Source: Candidatus Heimdallarchaeota archaeon (GTDB lineage: Archaea; Asgardarchaeota; Heimdallarchaeia; JABLTI01). From it: DNA of 64,000 nucleotides. Of this stretch, positions 1 to 8,556 are shown in pieces (position 1 is the stretch's first letter; each line of letters opens with the position of its first letter). Under the pieces are notes generated by a model. The model was not told where the DNA came from. It was given only the letters and a program-made list of their open reading frames with translations, and ran no database searches. Location of the stretch: assembly GCA_019894765.1 (NCBI GenBank), contig JAGXNT010000041.1:1-64000 (forward strand), in the 5' to 3' direction. Both the position numbers and the translations under genes were made by a program.

Positions 1-654
1 AGGTGTCGATATCCAGAAATTATTATCGATTACAACGAAGACATCAATGTTTTTTGGAGTAATTATACAGTTGCTAACCCAGGAGTAATTTATGGTACTC
101 AAAACATACAAACCATAAGGAAATCTTTTAATGGAACTTGGAATGAACCGTTTGAAATTGCTCCTTATATGCCACCTGATCGTCCTTCGGATCTTTCAGA
201 TGCGAGAAAATCATCTATTACTAAAGATTTAGACCATAATCTGTGGGTAGCACATGAAATTAGAGAACAATATGCCTATCATCAAGGAATAGATGTTCGC
301 GAACGTGTTGGTTATAGCGACTGGCAACCAAGTGAGAAAATATCATTAGCAAATAATCCTGCCATTGAACCACTAATAAAGTGTGACGATACTGGAAATT
401 TGCATTATTTTTGGCTTGATTTACGTCATTCAAATTATGAGTTATACTATAGAATTAGATTTTCCAATGGTGTGTGGACAAATGAACTTCGTCTATCTTT
501 AGATTCATCACCAATTGGTGATTATTGGCAATTTATTTTGATTGTTTCAGGAGTAGTTGCATTAATTGCTCTCCCAATGGTAGTTCTGGATAGACTTAGA
601 GCAAGGAAACGAAATAAATTACTTAAGAGAAAAATATCTGATTTACAGGAGTAA
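1..654 (+). CDS. C-terminal part of a surface-anchored beta-propeller-like protein (5' end outside the window)
   Basis: The reading frame is open from base 1, so the gene begins before the window; the first internal ATG is at 169 but coding character (aromatic, beta-rich) is already clear upstream. The visible part has repeated short blades with the pattern 'hydrophobic-x-W/F-x-Asn/Asp' (for example NVFWSNY, LHYFWLDL, ELYYRIRFSNG), reminiscent of BNR/sialidase-type propellers. A single membrane helix near the C-terminus (QFILIVSGVVALIALPMVVL) is followed by a basic tail (RLRARKRNK), which predicts an extracellular domain with a short cytoplasmic end. It overlaps the convergent gene at 643-1185 by 12 bp. 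No enzymatic motif is visible; the fold assignment is inference from the repeat look. Confidence 0.7.
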   Translation, partial: RCRYPEIIIDYNEDINVFWSNYTVANPGVIYGTQNIQTIRKSFNGTWNEPFEIAPYMPPDRPSDLSDARKSSITKDLDHNLWVAHEIREQYAYHQGIDVRERVGYSDWQPSEKISLANNPAIEPLIKCDDTGNLHYFWLDLRHSNYELYYRIRFSNGVWTNELRLSLDSSPIGDYWQFILIVSGVVALIALPMVVLDRLRARKRNKLLKRKISDLQE

Positions 655-657
655 ATC
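640..657. terminator. Stem-loop spanning both stop codons of convergent genes
   Basis: A perfect 7-bp inverted repeat GATTTAC/GTAAATC with loop AGGA contains the plus-strand stop (652-654) and the minus-strand stop (643-645) in its stem. It may end transcription in both directions, but no long T tract follows, so function is inferred. Confidence 0.4.
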
Positions 658-1185
658 CTCAGCTTTTATCTCTTCTTGCTTTATATTCTCAAACTTGTCA
701 ATAATCTCGAGATAAACCTCTTTTGGATATTTAACTCCGTTGAATCTGAATGCGATATGTTTCTTTTCATTTTCATCTAATTTATAAAAAATAATGGTTC
801 CAAAATTAAAAGCACTTGAAATTAATGGTATCTGTCTGATTTTGACTTCAATAATTTCTTCATAATCAAAGGTAATCTTTTTCCTAGCCCGATAGATATT
901 TCTAATCTCTATACCTTGTTCATCAATCCAATATCTTGGAGCACTAATTATTAGGTAAACTACTGTGAATATTATGAAGATAATTAAAACTAAGCCTGCC
1001 CAAACTAATTTCGAATAAAGATCAATTTTATCTGGTGCTAAACTTAAATTTTGTATTCTTGGATCCACTAGATATCGAACTAATAGATATAATCCCAAAT
1101 TGAAGACTAGTGTTAAAACCATCCATTGTATTGTATATTCAGTAGACGATTTTAGAAAGAACCGACTCGGACTTTTACTACTCAT
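643..1185 (-). CDS. Small membrane protein with two N-terminal TM helices and a PH-like domain
   Basis: The 180-aa product has two hydrophobic helices (about residues 18-38 and 58-80) followed by a roughly 90-residue beta-rich cytoplasmic part that begins with 'YWIDEQGIEIRNIYRARKK'. This arrangement (TM hairpin, then a strand-rich domain beginning with a 'xxxxGIxIxN' signature) is typical of bacterial/archaeal PH-like membrane proteins of unknown function. A second protein of the same design lies at 9260-9955. It is transcribed alone, convergent with the gene at the window start. No catalytic residues are apparent. The family name is an inference from architecture only. Confidence 0.65.
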   Translation of the reverse strand: MSSKSPSRFFLKSSTEYTIQWMVLTLVFNLGLYLLVRYLVDPRIQNLSLAPDKIDLYSKLVWAGLVLIIFIIFTVVYLIISAPRYWIDEQGIEIRNIYRARKKITFDYEEIIEVKIRQIPLISSAFNFGTIIFYKLDENEKKHIAFRFNGVKYPKEVYLEIIDKFENIKQEEIKAEDLLL

Positions 1186-1281
1186 ATGGAAACCAACGTT
1201 GTATATTACAGATACAATAATTATTCAGCTTTTCTAGTTTTAGTATAATTTGAATTAATTGTATCTTATAATAAAAAAAGG

Positions 1282-1308
1282 AAAATGGTAATTTAATGAC
1301 TACCTTTT
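1282..1308 (-). terminator. Hairpin and T tract downstream of the acidic-tail membrane protein gene
   Basis: Read on the minus strand, AAAAGGTA pairs with TACC(A)TTTT with one bulged base, and a run of seven T follows within a few bases. It lies about 25-50 nt beyond the stop codon at 1332. Confidence 0.45.
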
Positions 1309-1331
1309 CTTTCCTATGCTGTTTCCTCTGT

Positions 1332-2006
1332 TTATTCTTTAGGTTCTTCTTCAAACTCAGGTACTTCTGGTATATCATCTGTTGTTTCAATAGTTGTTTC
1401 TTTATATGCTGCTACTGCTTCTTCATCGATATCATCTAATGCCTCTTCAATATCATCGAGAATTTCATCTTCAATAAGTTCTTCGTCAATCTCTTCTTCT
1501 TCCTCTAGTTCTTCGATTTCTTCCTCAGGTTCGAGATCAATGACTTCCTCAGCAATGTCTTCTGCAATTTCTTCGATTACTTCTTCATCAACAGAATCAT
1601 CAACTTCTTCTTCAATAGCATCTTCCAAAGTATCTTCGACAGCTTCTTCTAAGACATCTTCAATTATCTCGTCTTCTTGTTCTTCAGTGATTTCCTTTAC
1701 TTTTTTCTCTTTCTTCTTTTTCTTCTCCTTTTTAGGAGCTTCTTTGCGTTTTTTGCTTGCATTGACAGAAATGATGATTATTAAGAGAATAAGTCCTAAT
1801 ACTGCAAAACTAGCACCTATTAAGAACAACACAATAAACAGAATAGCAACATCTGCAAGTGTAATCGTTGACAGATCCCACGAGTTTTCAATTAAAACAA
1901 TAAAAGTAGGGACAATTACCAACAATAGACCAAAAACAATTAATGCATAAACGATGGCACTAACTAATCCGCTTCTATCTTTAGATTCTACTTCTTCAGC
2001 TGTCAT
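1332..2006 (-). CDS. Two-TM protein with a long highly acidic tail
   Basis: The 224-aa product starts with a short polar segment, has two hydrophobic helices (about residues 16-38 and 50-80), then a lysine-rich block (KKRKEAPKKEKKKKKEKK), and finally about 110 residues that are almost only Glu, Asp, Ile, Leu, Ala and Val in degenerate repeats (EEI-x-E-x-EEE, EDxIEEDV). The tail should be disordered or amphipathic-helical and is a polyampholyte next to the membrane. No family is recognised. The repeated acidic codons create long false reading frames on the opposite strand at 1540-1950. Function is unknown; a cation-buffering or protein-docking role would be speculation. Confidence 0.7.
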   Translation of the reverse strand: MTAEEVESKDRSGLVSAIVYALIVFGLLLVIVPTFIVLIENSWDLSTITLADVAILFIVLFLIGASFAVLGLILLIIIISVNASKKRKEAPKKEKKKKKEKKVKEITEEQEDEIIEDVLEEAVEDTLEDAIEEEVDDSVDEEVIEEIAEDIAEEVIDLEPEEEIEELEEEEEIDEELIEDEILDDIEEALDDIDEEAVAAYKETTIETTDDIPEVPEFEEEPKE

Positions 2007-2044
2007 AATTCTCCTTATTCACTACATAGAAATTAAATATTGTG

Positions 2045-2863
2045 TTAAATGAAAATTCCTTGTTTTTTCAGTAATTTTCCTACTTCTTTTAACATAAATT
2101 GATTGAATTGTTGAAGCTGTTCAGTGTTGAAGTTATATTCACTCAAAACTCCCTTATATAAATCAAGAGCTGCTGAAATCAAACTAATATTAGTATCGGG
2201 ATATTGATTTATTGCCCACAAACCACCTTCAATCTTAGATGCTACTTTTTTTTCTCTCAAAAAATAAAGTACTCTACAAAGATTAAGTATAACATAAACA
2301 GGATCCTTAAGAATCACTTCAGTATAATCTTCGACATCATATATTAGCGAATCAATATAGTCTGCTTCAGGAATTTCAGGGATTACATTTATTATTGCTT
2401 TTCCAAATAAACATAATCCGCGATGATATGTAATAGTAAAATGAGCTGCTAGATCTCTATCTTCTTTGTGTTGGTCATAATCAAACGTATTTGTTCTATA
2501 TTTTTCTCTCCAGGATGGACTATAATGAAGTTCAAATGGAGTGGGATGAACAAAATCATGTAAAAATTTGAGCTGAACAACACTAAATTCTAAACCTTTT
2601 TTTGGAATCTTACTTGAGTCAGATAAATGAATTATCTCTTTGATAATCTGTTTTTTAGTTTCAATAGAAAGTTGGCAATTAACAATAACCAATAAATCAA
2701 TATCAGATATATTCGGATTAAAACACCCTAAAGCCAATGAACCATGTAGATAAATTGCCTCTAGTTTGTTATCTAGATTACTTTGGAAAATCTCAACAAT
2801 ACTGTTGAGTATATCTTTAATGTAAACTGGTGAATCATTGTATCCATAACACAACTTGTTCAT
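2045..2863 (-). CDS. Nucleotidyltransferase of the ANT(3'')/AadA type with DUF4111-like C-terminal domain
   Basis: The N-terminal half carries the pol-beta-type nucleotidyltransferase motif GSLALGCFNPNISDIDLLVI, where GS and the D-x-D pair bind the nucleotide and two metal ions. The C-terminal half contains LNLCRVLYFLREKKVASKIE, matching the 'LtlcRxLY...SK' pattern of the aminoglycoside adenylyltransferase C-terminal domain (DUF4111). The family transfers AMP to a hydroxyl of streptomycin or spectinomycin, but distant members have unknown substrates, so resistance is not claimed. The ATG at 2863 is preferred over a TTG 27 nt upstream because GGAG lies 8 nt before it. The gene stands alone. 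The length (272 aa) fits the family. Confidence 0.75.
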   Translation of the reverse strand: MNKLCYGYNDSPVYIKDILNSIVEIFQSNLDNKLEAIYLHGSLALGCFNPNISDIDLLVIVNCQLSIETKKQIIKEIIHLSDSSKIPKKGLEFSVVQLKFLHDFVHPTPFELHYSPSWREKYRTNTFDYDQHKEDRDLAAHFTITYHRGLCLFGKAIINVIPEIPEADYIDSLIYDVEDYTEVILKDPVYVILNLCRVLYFLREKKVASKIEGGLWAINQYPDTNISLISAALDLYKGVLSEYNFNTEQLQQFNQFMLKEVGKLLKKQGIFI

Positions 2864-3049
2864 TACAAATGCTCCAACGAGAATAAACAATCCAAATTAA
2901 ATAAAAAGAATTTGTTACAAAAAGCTATATGTTTTACTTGTTATTTCCATGTTTTCTTAATATAATAATTCGGATTATAATAGAAAGTAAATGATTAATA
3001 TTAATAAAAGTGGAACTGTTATTATTCTTAAGACCTTGGAGATCTTAAT

Positions 3050-3454
3050 TTGGAAATTACAAGTAAATGGATAGATAAGTACAAGTTTAGAGTTGATGAT
3101 GGAAGGCATCCTTATTTTGAACTTGATGTTCCACCGAAATTTGGTGGAGAAGATACAGCTCCTACAGCTTTAGAAATGGCCGTAATGGCTTTAGCAACAT
3201 GCTTAGGAACTACCTATAAGATGACAGTAGATCATATGCATCTCACTATTGAGGATTTAGAAGTAAAAGCGATAGCAAATAAAACAGATGATATTCACCT
3301 TTCAGATATACATCTCATCGTTCGTGTGAAGTCTCAAGAACCATTAGAAAAGCTAGAAAAAGCATTACATCTTGCAGAAAAAAATTGTGCAGTTGATATT
3401 ATATTCCAGCAAACAAAAATTCCTATGGAAACAAAATTAGAAATTATTGAATAA
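3050..3454 (+). CDS. OsmC/Ohr family protein
   Basis: This 134-aa protein has the OsmC layout: an N-terminal beta sheet, a central helix with 'APTALEMAVMALATCLG' and a second half with alternating strands and 'KNCAVDII'. The two conserved cysteines, C51 and C113, match the reactive pair that reduces organic hydroperoxides in characterised OsmC/Ohr proteins, with a likely thiol cofactor. Translation starts at a TTG supported by GGAG about 8 nt upstream. It is a single gene. The loop of a terminator-like hairpin (3440-3464) includes its stop codon. The protein is cytoplasmic and likely protects against peroxides or handles reactive sulfur; the substrate cannot be told. Confidence 0.85.
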   Translation: MEITSKWIDKYKFRVDDGRHPYFELDVPPKFGGEDTAPTALEMAVMALATCLGTTYKMTVDHMHLTIEDLEVKAIANKTDDIHLSDIHLIVRVKSQEPLEKLEKALHLAEKNCAVDIIFQQTKIPMETKLEIIE

Positions 3455-3464
3455 AAGTAATTTC
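3440..3464 (+). terminator. Stop-codon-spanning hairpin after osmC-like gene
   Basis: GAAATTA (3440-3446) and TAATTTC (3458-3464) form a perfect 7-bp stem. The 11-nt loop contains the TAA stop (3452-3454), and the sequence continues with TCTTTTTTG. Confidence 0.6.
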
Positions 3465-3607
3465 TCTTTTTTGTTATTATCATTATTTTTCTTTGTCGAA
3501 AAAGAAGGTTTTTTAATAATAGCGTCCACAATATCATATCCCTACAAGCTGTTAAACATTGAATAAGTGTTAAATACTTGTAGAGCTAAAACAAATCAAG
3601 ATATACG

Positions 3608-4174
3608 GTGTACACAATGTCTTTTGGCAGTATTTTACTCGGAGCCTTAATTGGCGGAGTCATTAGCAGTGGTGGTATTATTGGCATCACTTTTCTAGCT
3701 GCTTTTCCAGCAATTCTATGGTGGCATATGCTGCTCATAGCAGTTGGCGGAACTTTCATCGGCGGATTCATAGGTGGACTAGTAGCTAAAGGAGGAGGAG
3801 CTGGCGCATTAGCAGGCTTACTCTCAGGTCTTTTAGTTTTTCTAGCGACATTTATATTCGGATGGCGTTACTATCAAGCACAATTACTAGCACTCGTAGC
3901 AACAGCACCCGATGTGGCATCGCTGGCTGACAGTTTCCTAGCTACATTAGGAATGACTGGCACTACTATAGGTGATACAATTTCTGCATGGATTTTACTC
4001 AAAGCCCCCACAATTCCTGAAGTAACCACATTCGCAAATAGCAATTTCATTTACTTTGCATTAATTGTAGGTGCAGTCCTAGGTGGATTAGCTGCAGTAG
4101 TTAACTTCTTCGCAGGCCTATTTGGTGGCTTGATTACAAGAAAGAAGAAAGAAAGTTATGACTCTTATTATTAA
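3608..4174 (+). CDS. Glycine/alanine-rich polytopic membrane protein (DUF5518-like)
   Basis: The 188-aa product is nearly all hydrophobic, with four predicted helices and Gly-rich packing motifs (GALIGGVISSGG, GGTFIGGFIGGLVAKGG, GAVLGGLAAVVNFFAGLFGG), ending in a basic cytoplasmic tail (TRKKKE). A first pair of helices resembles a glycine-zipper domain and is repeated after a polar extracellular loop (residues about 100-145). This organisation is like archaeal DUF5518 proteins, whose function is not known. The start may be the GTG at 3608 or the ATG at 3617. Its codons are less AT-rich in the third position than those of neighbours. It is a single gene followed by a clear hairpin terminator. 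Confidence 0.7.
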   Translation: MYTMSFGSILLGALIGGVISSGGIIGITFLAAFPAILWWHMLLIAVGGTFIGGFIGGLVAKGGGAGALAGLLSGLLVFLATFIFGWRYYQAQLLALVATAPDVASLADSFLATLGMTGTTIGDTISAWILLKAPTIPEVTTFANSNFIYFALIVGAVLGGLAAVVNFFAGLFGGLITRKKKESYDSYY

Positions 4175-4183
4175 AATAAATTA

Positions 4184-4207
4184 CCCCTCGTGAAAAATTA
4201 CACGGGG
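4184..4207 (+). terminator. GC-rich hairpin with T tract
   Basis: CCCC(T)CGTG pairs with CACGGGG around loop AAAAATTA (one bulged T), followed by AATATTTTTTCTTTTTT. This is one of the most GC-rich stems in the window and looks like an intrinsic terminator for the membrane protein gene. Confidence 0.65.
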
Positions 4208-4288
4208 AATATTTTTTCTTTTTTAATTTCTTTTAGGACAATTGTTATAATGTAGTTGATTCAGTTTTATGAAAAGGAGAAAAAAAAC

Positions 4289-5359
4289 ATGAAGATTGTT
4301 TTTCTATACCCCATAACCCAAGATGCTCTGGATTTCATGAAAGAGGAATTACCTAAAGATGTCAAAATAATTGCTCGGATTAGAGGAGAGACTTTTTACA
4401 CACCTCTTAATGAAGATCCTGAAATAATTAAAGAAACAAAAGATGCAGACATTCTAATGGGGCCTTATATTACTGATGATATTTTATCTCAGGCAATACC
4501 AAAAGCTGGGGGTAAGCTCAAATTAGTTATCATTCCATGGACAGGAGTTGATAGACTAAATTTTGATTTAGTAAAGAAATATTCTTTAGTTGTAGCTAAT
4601 AGTCATGGAAATGCTCGTACAGTAGCAGAACATGCTGTTGCACTTCTTCTTACAGCTTCAAAGAATATTATTCATCATGACAGATTAATGAGAGTAGGGG
4701 ACTGGAGTTCAAGATTTATAAAAATGCCTTCAATTAAATTACAAGGGAAAACAGTGGGATTATTTGGTTATGGAGCGATTGGAATAGAATGTGCTAAACT
4801 TTTGAAAAACTTCGATGTGAAATTCATAGGTTGTCGAAGAAATCCTGAAAAATCAACGGAAGAACAGAAGCAACTAGCAGAAAAAATCTATTCAATTAAA
4901 GAGCTTGATCATTTCTTACAAGAATCAGATATTATCATAAATTCATTACCATTAACTCGAGAAACTCGAGATATTCTTGGGGAAAAGGAATTTGCTCAAA
5001 TGAAAGATGGTGTTATTATTGTCAATGTTGGAAGAGGACACACCATTAATGAGAAAGCATTCTATGATGCCCTCAAAAGTGGAAAAGTTTTTGCAGCAGG
5101 AATAGATCCACAATGGAATTACCCGAAAAGCACCTCCGTTCCAAGAAGAGATGATGGAAAAGTATCTTCCATAGAAGAAACATATCCATCGGAATATCCC
5201 ATTCATGAATTTGATAATGTTGTTCTAAGTCCTCATCGAGCTGCCCATATAACAGTAGGTTATGAACGAGGACACTGGGATGATGTTATCGAAAATATCA
5301 AAAGAATCTACGAAGGCAAAGAACCAATAAATGTAGTAGATATTGAAGAAGAATATTAA
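4289..5359 (+). CDS. D-isomer-specific 2-hydroxyacid dehydrogenase
   Basis: The 356-aa product has the two-domain fold of the 2-hydroxyacid dehydrogenase family. The NAD(P)-binding glycine motif is GLFGYGAIGIECAK, and the catalytic set is visible as NVGRG (substrate loop), an Arg in 'SLPLTRETRD', a Glu downstream and a His in 'LSPHRAAH'. Family members interconvert 2-hydroxy and 2-oxo acids with NAD(P)H; closest relatives include glyoxylate/hydroxypyruvate reductases and phosphoglycerate dehydrogenases, but no serine-biosynthesis ACT domain is present. The ATG at 4289 is chosen over a TTG at 4256 because AAGGAG sits 9 nt before it. It converges on the Ca2+-ATPase gene. Substrate is not predictable. 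Confidence 0.85.
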   Translation: MKIVFLYPITQDALDFMKEELPKDVKIIARIRGETFYTPLNEDPEIIKETKDADILMGPYITDDILSQAIPKAGGKLKLVIIPWTGVDRLNFDLVKKYSLVVANSHGNARTVAEHAVALLLTASKNIIHHDRLMRVGDWSSRFIKMPSIKLQGKTVGLFGYGAIGIECAKLLKNFDVKFIGCRRNPEKSTEEQKQLAEKIYSIKELDHFLQESDIIINSLPLTRETRDILGEKEFAQMKDGVIIVNVGRGHTINEKAFYDALKSGKVFAAGIDPQWNYPKSTSVPRRDDGKVSSIEETYPSEYPIHEFDNVVLSPHRAAHITVGYERGHWDDVIENIKRIYEGKEPINVVDIEEEY

Positions 5360-5373
5360 AAAAAATAGAAATA

Positions 5374-5394
5374 AAGCAGCTTATACTGCTGCTT
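5374..5394 (-). terminator. Stop-codon-overlapping hairpin after the Ca2+-ATPase gene
   Basis: AAGCAGC (5374-5380) and GCTGCTT (5388-5394) form a perfect 7-bp stem. The loop contains the minus-strand stop at 5381-5383; a T-rich stretch ending in eight T follows on the minus strand. Confidence 0.6.
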
Positions 5395-8300
5395 CAATTA
5401 TCTTCTTTTCTTTTCTTGGTCTTCCAACCCAACTTTTTAGTATATATTTACCAACAATAAATTTCAGGAATTCCATTAATGCAGCAGCAAGCATGCAAAT
5501 AGCAAGTAACAACAGCCATGCAAAACCATTCATTATCATCGAATCAAAAATCGTATTATGGATTCCTACAGTAAAAGGTGTTACTGGAGCTAATGGTTGC
5601 ATAGGTACATAAATAGCAATCATTTGTAAACCCATAGCTAAACCGATAGAACCCCATATCCAAGGATTATTAATTGGATTCATTGTGAATGTAGAACGTT
5701 CAAAACCAGAACGAGTTATGAAAACATTGAACATTTCGAAAACAATTGACATTGTGAAATTTAGTGTTCTTGCATGTGCATACCAAGCTTCAGAAGACAA
5801 AGCTGTTAAACTTGTTTCGGGAGTAAAGGTAAGAGCAAATGTCTTCATCCATTGCGGTACATTGAGTAATTCTGCGTTTATTACTCCGAGATCAGCTCCA
5901 GTAATCTCACCACTAGCATTTAATATTTCTCCAACTGAAACTGCTTCTCCTACATATGCTAAGGGAACAAATACAATCATACTTGAAGCAAAAGCTAAAA
6001 TTCCAGCAATGATTGAGAAAATATAAATATCCTTCATAAAACCTTCATCTTTCTTTCTTGGAGGTTCACGCATGATGTCAGAAAGAGGTGGATCAACGCT
6101 CAGGGCAATTGCAGGAAGTCCATCTGTAACTAAATTAATCCAAAGAATTTGTATAGCAGTATAAGGTGATTTTAATCCTAAGAAAACAACACAAACAAAA
6201 ACAGTCAAAATTTCATCAAAGTTAGAAGCAATAAGGTACCGAATAAATTTAAGCATATTTTGGAAAATAGTACGACCTCTATGAACAGCATCAACAATGG
6301 TAGCAAAATTATCATCAGCTAAAACCATTTGAGCTGCTTCTCGAGTGACATCGGTTCCCTGAATACCCATTGCGATACCAATTTCTGCTTTTTTGATTGC
6401 TGGAGCATCATTCACACCGTCTCCAGTAGCTGCAACTGTATGGCCTTTTTCCTGAAATGTACTTACAATTCTGTGTTTATGTTCTGGACTAACTCTAGCA
6501 AATATTTTAACATCATCAATAACATCTAATAATTCCTTGTCAGACATCTCTTCTAGTTCTGTTCCAGTTATTGTGATCCATTTATCTCCCTCAATTAATC
6601 CTATATCTCTGGCAATTGCTTCTGCAGTAACCTTTTGATCGCCTGTAACCATCACTGTCTTAATACCTGCAGTTTTACATTTGACTAAAGCATCTCTTAC
6701 CTCCGGTCTTGCAGGATCAATCATTCCTACCAAACCCAGAAAAATAAGATTTGATTCTATGTTTTCTTCTTGTTCAGTTAAGAAGTCATCTTCATCTACA
6801 TCAATAAGTCGTTCATCAACGACTCTGAAAGCAATTGCTAGTACTCGTAAAGCTCTTGAAGCCATTTCATCATTGATTTCCAAAACTCTATTTCTAAGGT
6901 CATCATCAATAGGTAAAACTTGTCCACTAATGGATGCAAAATTACATCTTTCAATTACTGCTGGTGGCGAACCTTTTGTGTAAGCGATCAAATCTTCTTC
7001 ATATTCTTCTTTTTCCAATTGACGATTAACAGTTGTCATTCTTTTTCTTTGCGAATCAAAAAAGATTTCAATTTGTCTGGGATAATTATCTTCATCATAA
7101 AGTCCTGCTTTCCTCGCTAATACATAAAGAGCAACTTCTGTTGGATCACCAATTACTTCTACTTGTTGAGTTTCTTTATCATAATTTACTCTTGCATTGT
7201 TACATAAAAGAGCAGTTCGCAATATTTTTTCTAATTCAATATCTTTGCGAGGATCTAATGCTACACCTTTTTCTAGAAATTCTCCTTCTGGAATATATCC
7301 TGCTCCTGTAGCAGCAAATTTGTGATCAATTGTTTGAATTTCTGTGACTGTCATTTCATTCTTAGTTAATGTTCCTGTTTTGTCACTACAAATCACATCA
7401 ACAATTCCTAAAGTCTCAACAGCGGGTAATCTTGAAACGATAGCATTACGTTTAGCCATCATTCTAACGCCTATAGCATAAGTCAAAGTAATCGCTGCGG
7501 GTAATCCCTCAGGCACTGCTGAAACAGCTAAAGCAATAGCAGTTTCAAGAGCTTCTACCCATCCTTCCAAATTTCCGAATTCGATATAATGCTTAACCAT
7601 TACAGTAGCAAAAACTACAGCACAAATAACAACAATAATTATACCAAGAATCTTTCCTAATTTGTCAAGATTCTTTTGTAAAGGAGTTGGTTCTTCTTTT
7701 TCTTTTTGCATTAAAGCAGCAATTTTGCCCATTTCTGTTTCCATGCCAACATCTACAACAACTGCTTTGGCTCTTCCATAGGTGATTGTTGTTCCCATGA
7801 AGAGCATATTCCTCCTATCACCTATAACTGCTTTAACTTCAATAATCTGTTTTGCACTCTTGCTTAAACTAATTGATTCCCCTGTAAGAGCACTTTCATC
7901 TACTTTAAGACTTGTTGATTCTACTAATCGCATATCCGCTGGAACTTTTTCGCCTGCTTCAATTAATACTATATCACCAACTGTAAGCTCTTTTGAATCA
8001 ACAATATGTTCGTTTCCATCACGAATAATTCTAACTTCTTTACTAACCATCTTTTTGAGTTCTTCAAGAGATCTTTCAGCTTGATATTCTTGAACAAAAC
8101 CAATTATACCATTAATAAAAACAATAGCAAAAATTACGATTGCATCAATATAATCTTTGAAAATCATTGATACGATAGCAGCAATGAAAAGGAGTCCGAT
8201 TAGAACATCAACAAATTGTTTTAGAAATAAAACAATAGGATGCGACTTACCTTTCTCTACAAGTACATTTGGGCCATGTTGCTCAATCCTACTTTGTGCT

Positions 8301-8449
8301 TCAAAACTAGTCAATCCTCGCTGTGGATCAGCATTGATTAAATTAAGTACTTCCCCAGTGTCCATGGCATGATAATCAACATCAGAATCTGCTTCATCTA
8401 GATAAGCATCTAATTCTTCTTTTTTATTCTTTCTTTTGAACATATGCAT
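5381..8449 (-). CDS. P-type Ca2+-transporting ATPase (type II, SERCA/PMCA-like)
   Basis: The 1022-aa protein shows every type II P-ATPase element: the actuator motif TGES (residues 189-192), PEGLP in TM4 (313-317), the phosphorylated Asp356 in CSDKTGTLT, MVTGDQ, and TGDGVNDAPA in the hinge. Calcium-site residues match SERCA: Asn and Glu in TM5 (RYLIASNFDEI) and Asn/Thr/Asp in TM6 (WINLVTDGLPA). This supports ATP-driven export of Ca2+ over Na+/K+. Ten membrane helices are predicted, with a longer extracytoplasmic loop late in the protein. The start is ATG 8449 or the second ATG at 8443; a TATA-like TTTATATATT lies near 8498-8507. Upstream on the same strand are a winged-helix protein and a PH-like membrane protein. 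Confidence 0.93.
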   Translation of the reverse strand: MHMFKRKNKKEELDAYLDEADSDVDYHAMDTGEVLNLINADPQRGLTSFEAQSRIEQHGPNVLVEKGKSHPIVLFLKQFVDVLIGLLFIAAIVSMIFKDYIDAIVIFAIVFINGIIGFVQEYQAERSLEELKKMVSKEVRIIRDGNEHIVDSKELTVGDIVLIEAGEKVPADMRLVESTSLKVDESALTGESISLSKSAKQIIEVKAVIGDRRNMLFMGTTITYGRAKAVVVDVGMETEMGKIAALMQKEKEEPTPLQKNLDKLGKILGIIIVVICAVVFATVMVKHYIEFGNLEGWVEALETAIALAVSAVPEGLPAAITLTYAIGVRMMAKRNAIVSRLPAVETLGIVDVICSDKTGTLTKNEMTVTEIQTIDHKFAATGAGYIPEGEFLEKGVALDPRKDIELEKILRTALLCNNARVNYDKETQQVEVIGDPTEVALYVLARKAGLYDEDNYPRQIEIFFDSQRKRMTTVNRQLEKEEYEEDLIAYTKGSPPAVIERCNFASISGQVLPIDDDLRNRVLEINDEMASRALRVLAIAFRVVDERLIDVDEDDFLTEQEENIESNLIFLGLVGMIDPARPEVRDALVKCKTAGIKTVMVTGDQKVTAEAIARDIGLIEGDKWITITGTELEEMSDKELLDVIDDVKIFARVSPEHKHRIVSTFQEKGHTVAATGDGVNDAPAIKKAEIGIAMGIQGTDVTREAAQMVLADDNFATIVDAVHRGRTIFQNMLKFIRYLIASNFDEILTVFVCVVFLGLKSPYTAIQILWINLVTDGLPAIALSVDPPLSDIMREPPRKKDEGFMKDIYIFSIIAGILAFASSMIVFVPLAYVGEAVSVGEILNASGEITGADLGVINAELLNVPQWMKTFALTFTPETSLTALSSEAWYAHARTLNFTMSIVFEMFNVFITRSGFERSTFTMNPINNPWIWGSIGLAMGLQMIAIYVPMQPLAPVTPFTVGIHNTIFDSMIMNGFAWLLLLAICMLAAALMEFLKFIVGKYILKSWVGRPRKEKKIIEAAV

Positions 8450-8556
8450 TCGCCATCTTGATTTTCAATATGCAGACGAGAATTATCTGTGAAGATTAAA
8501 TATATAAACGTGACCGACAATCTTACTTTATAATAATTTTGGCAATTTCTCGTTTT

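Noticed and set aside
1178..1390. Lysine-rich 70-aa frame on the minus strand
   Set aside because: It overlaps the 3' end of the acidic-tail gene in another phase and runs through AT-rich intergenic DNA. The composition is random and it has no start signal.
1540..1950. Serine-rich 136-aa frame on the plus strand
   Set aside because: It is the antisense of the Glu/Asp repeat codons of the membrane protein on the minus strand (Glu/Asp codons read as Ser/Phe/Ile). It has no ribosome site.
6681..7311. Several plus-strand frames opposite the Ca2+-ATPase gene
   Set aside because: They are antisense shadows of a clearly conserved gene and have no motifs or ribosome sites.
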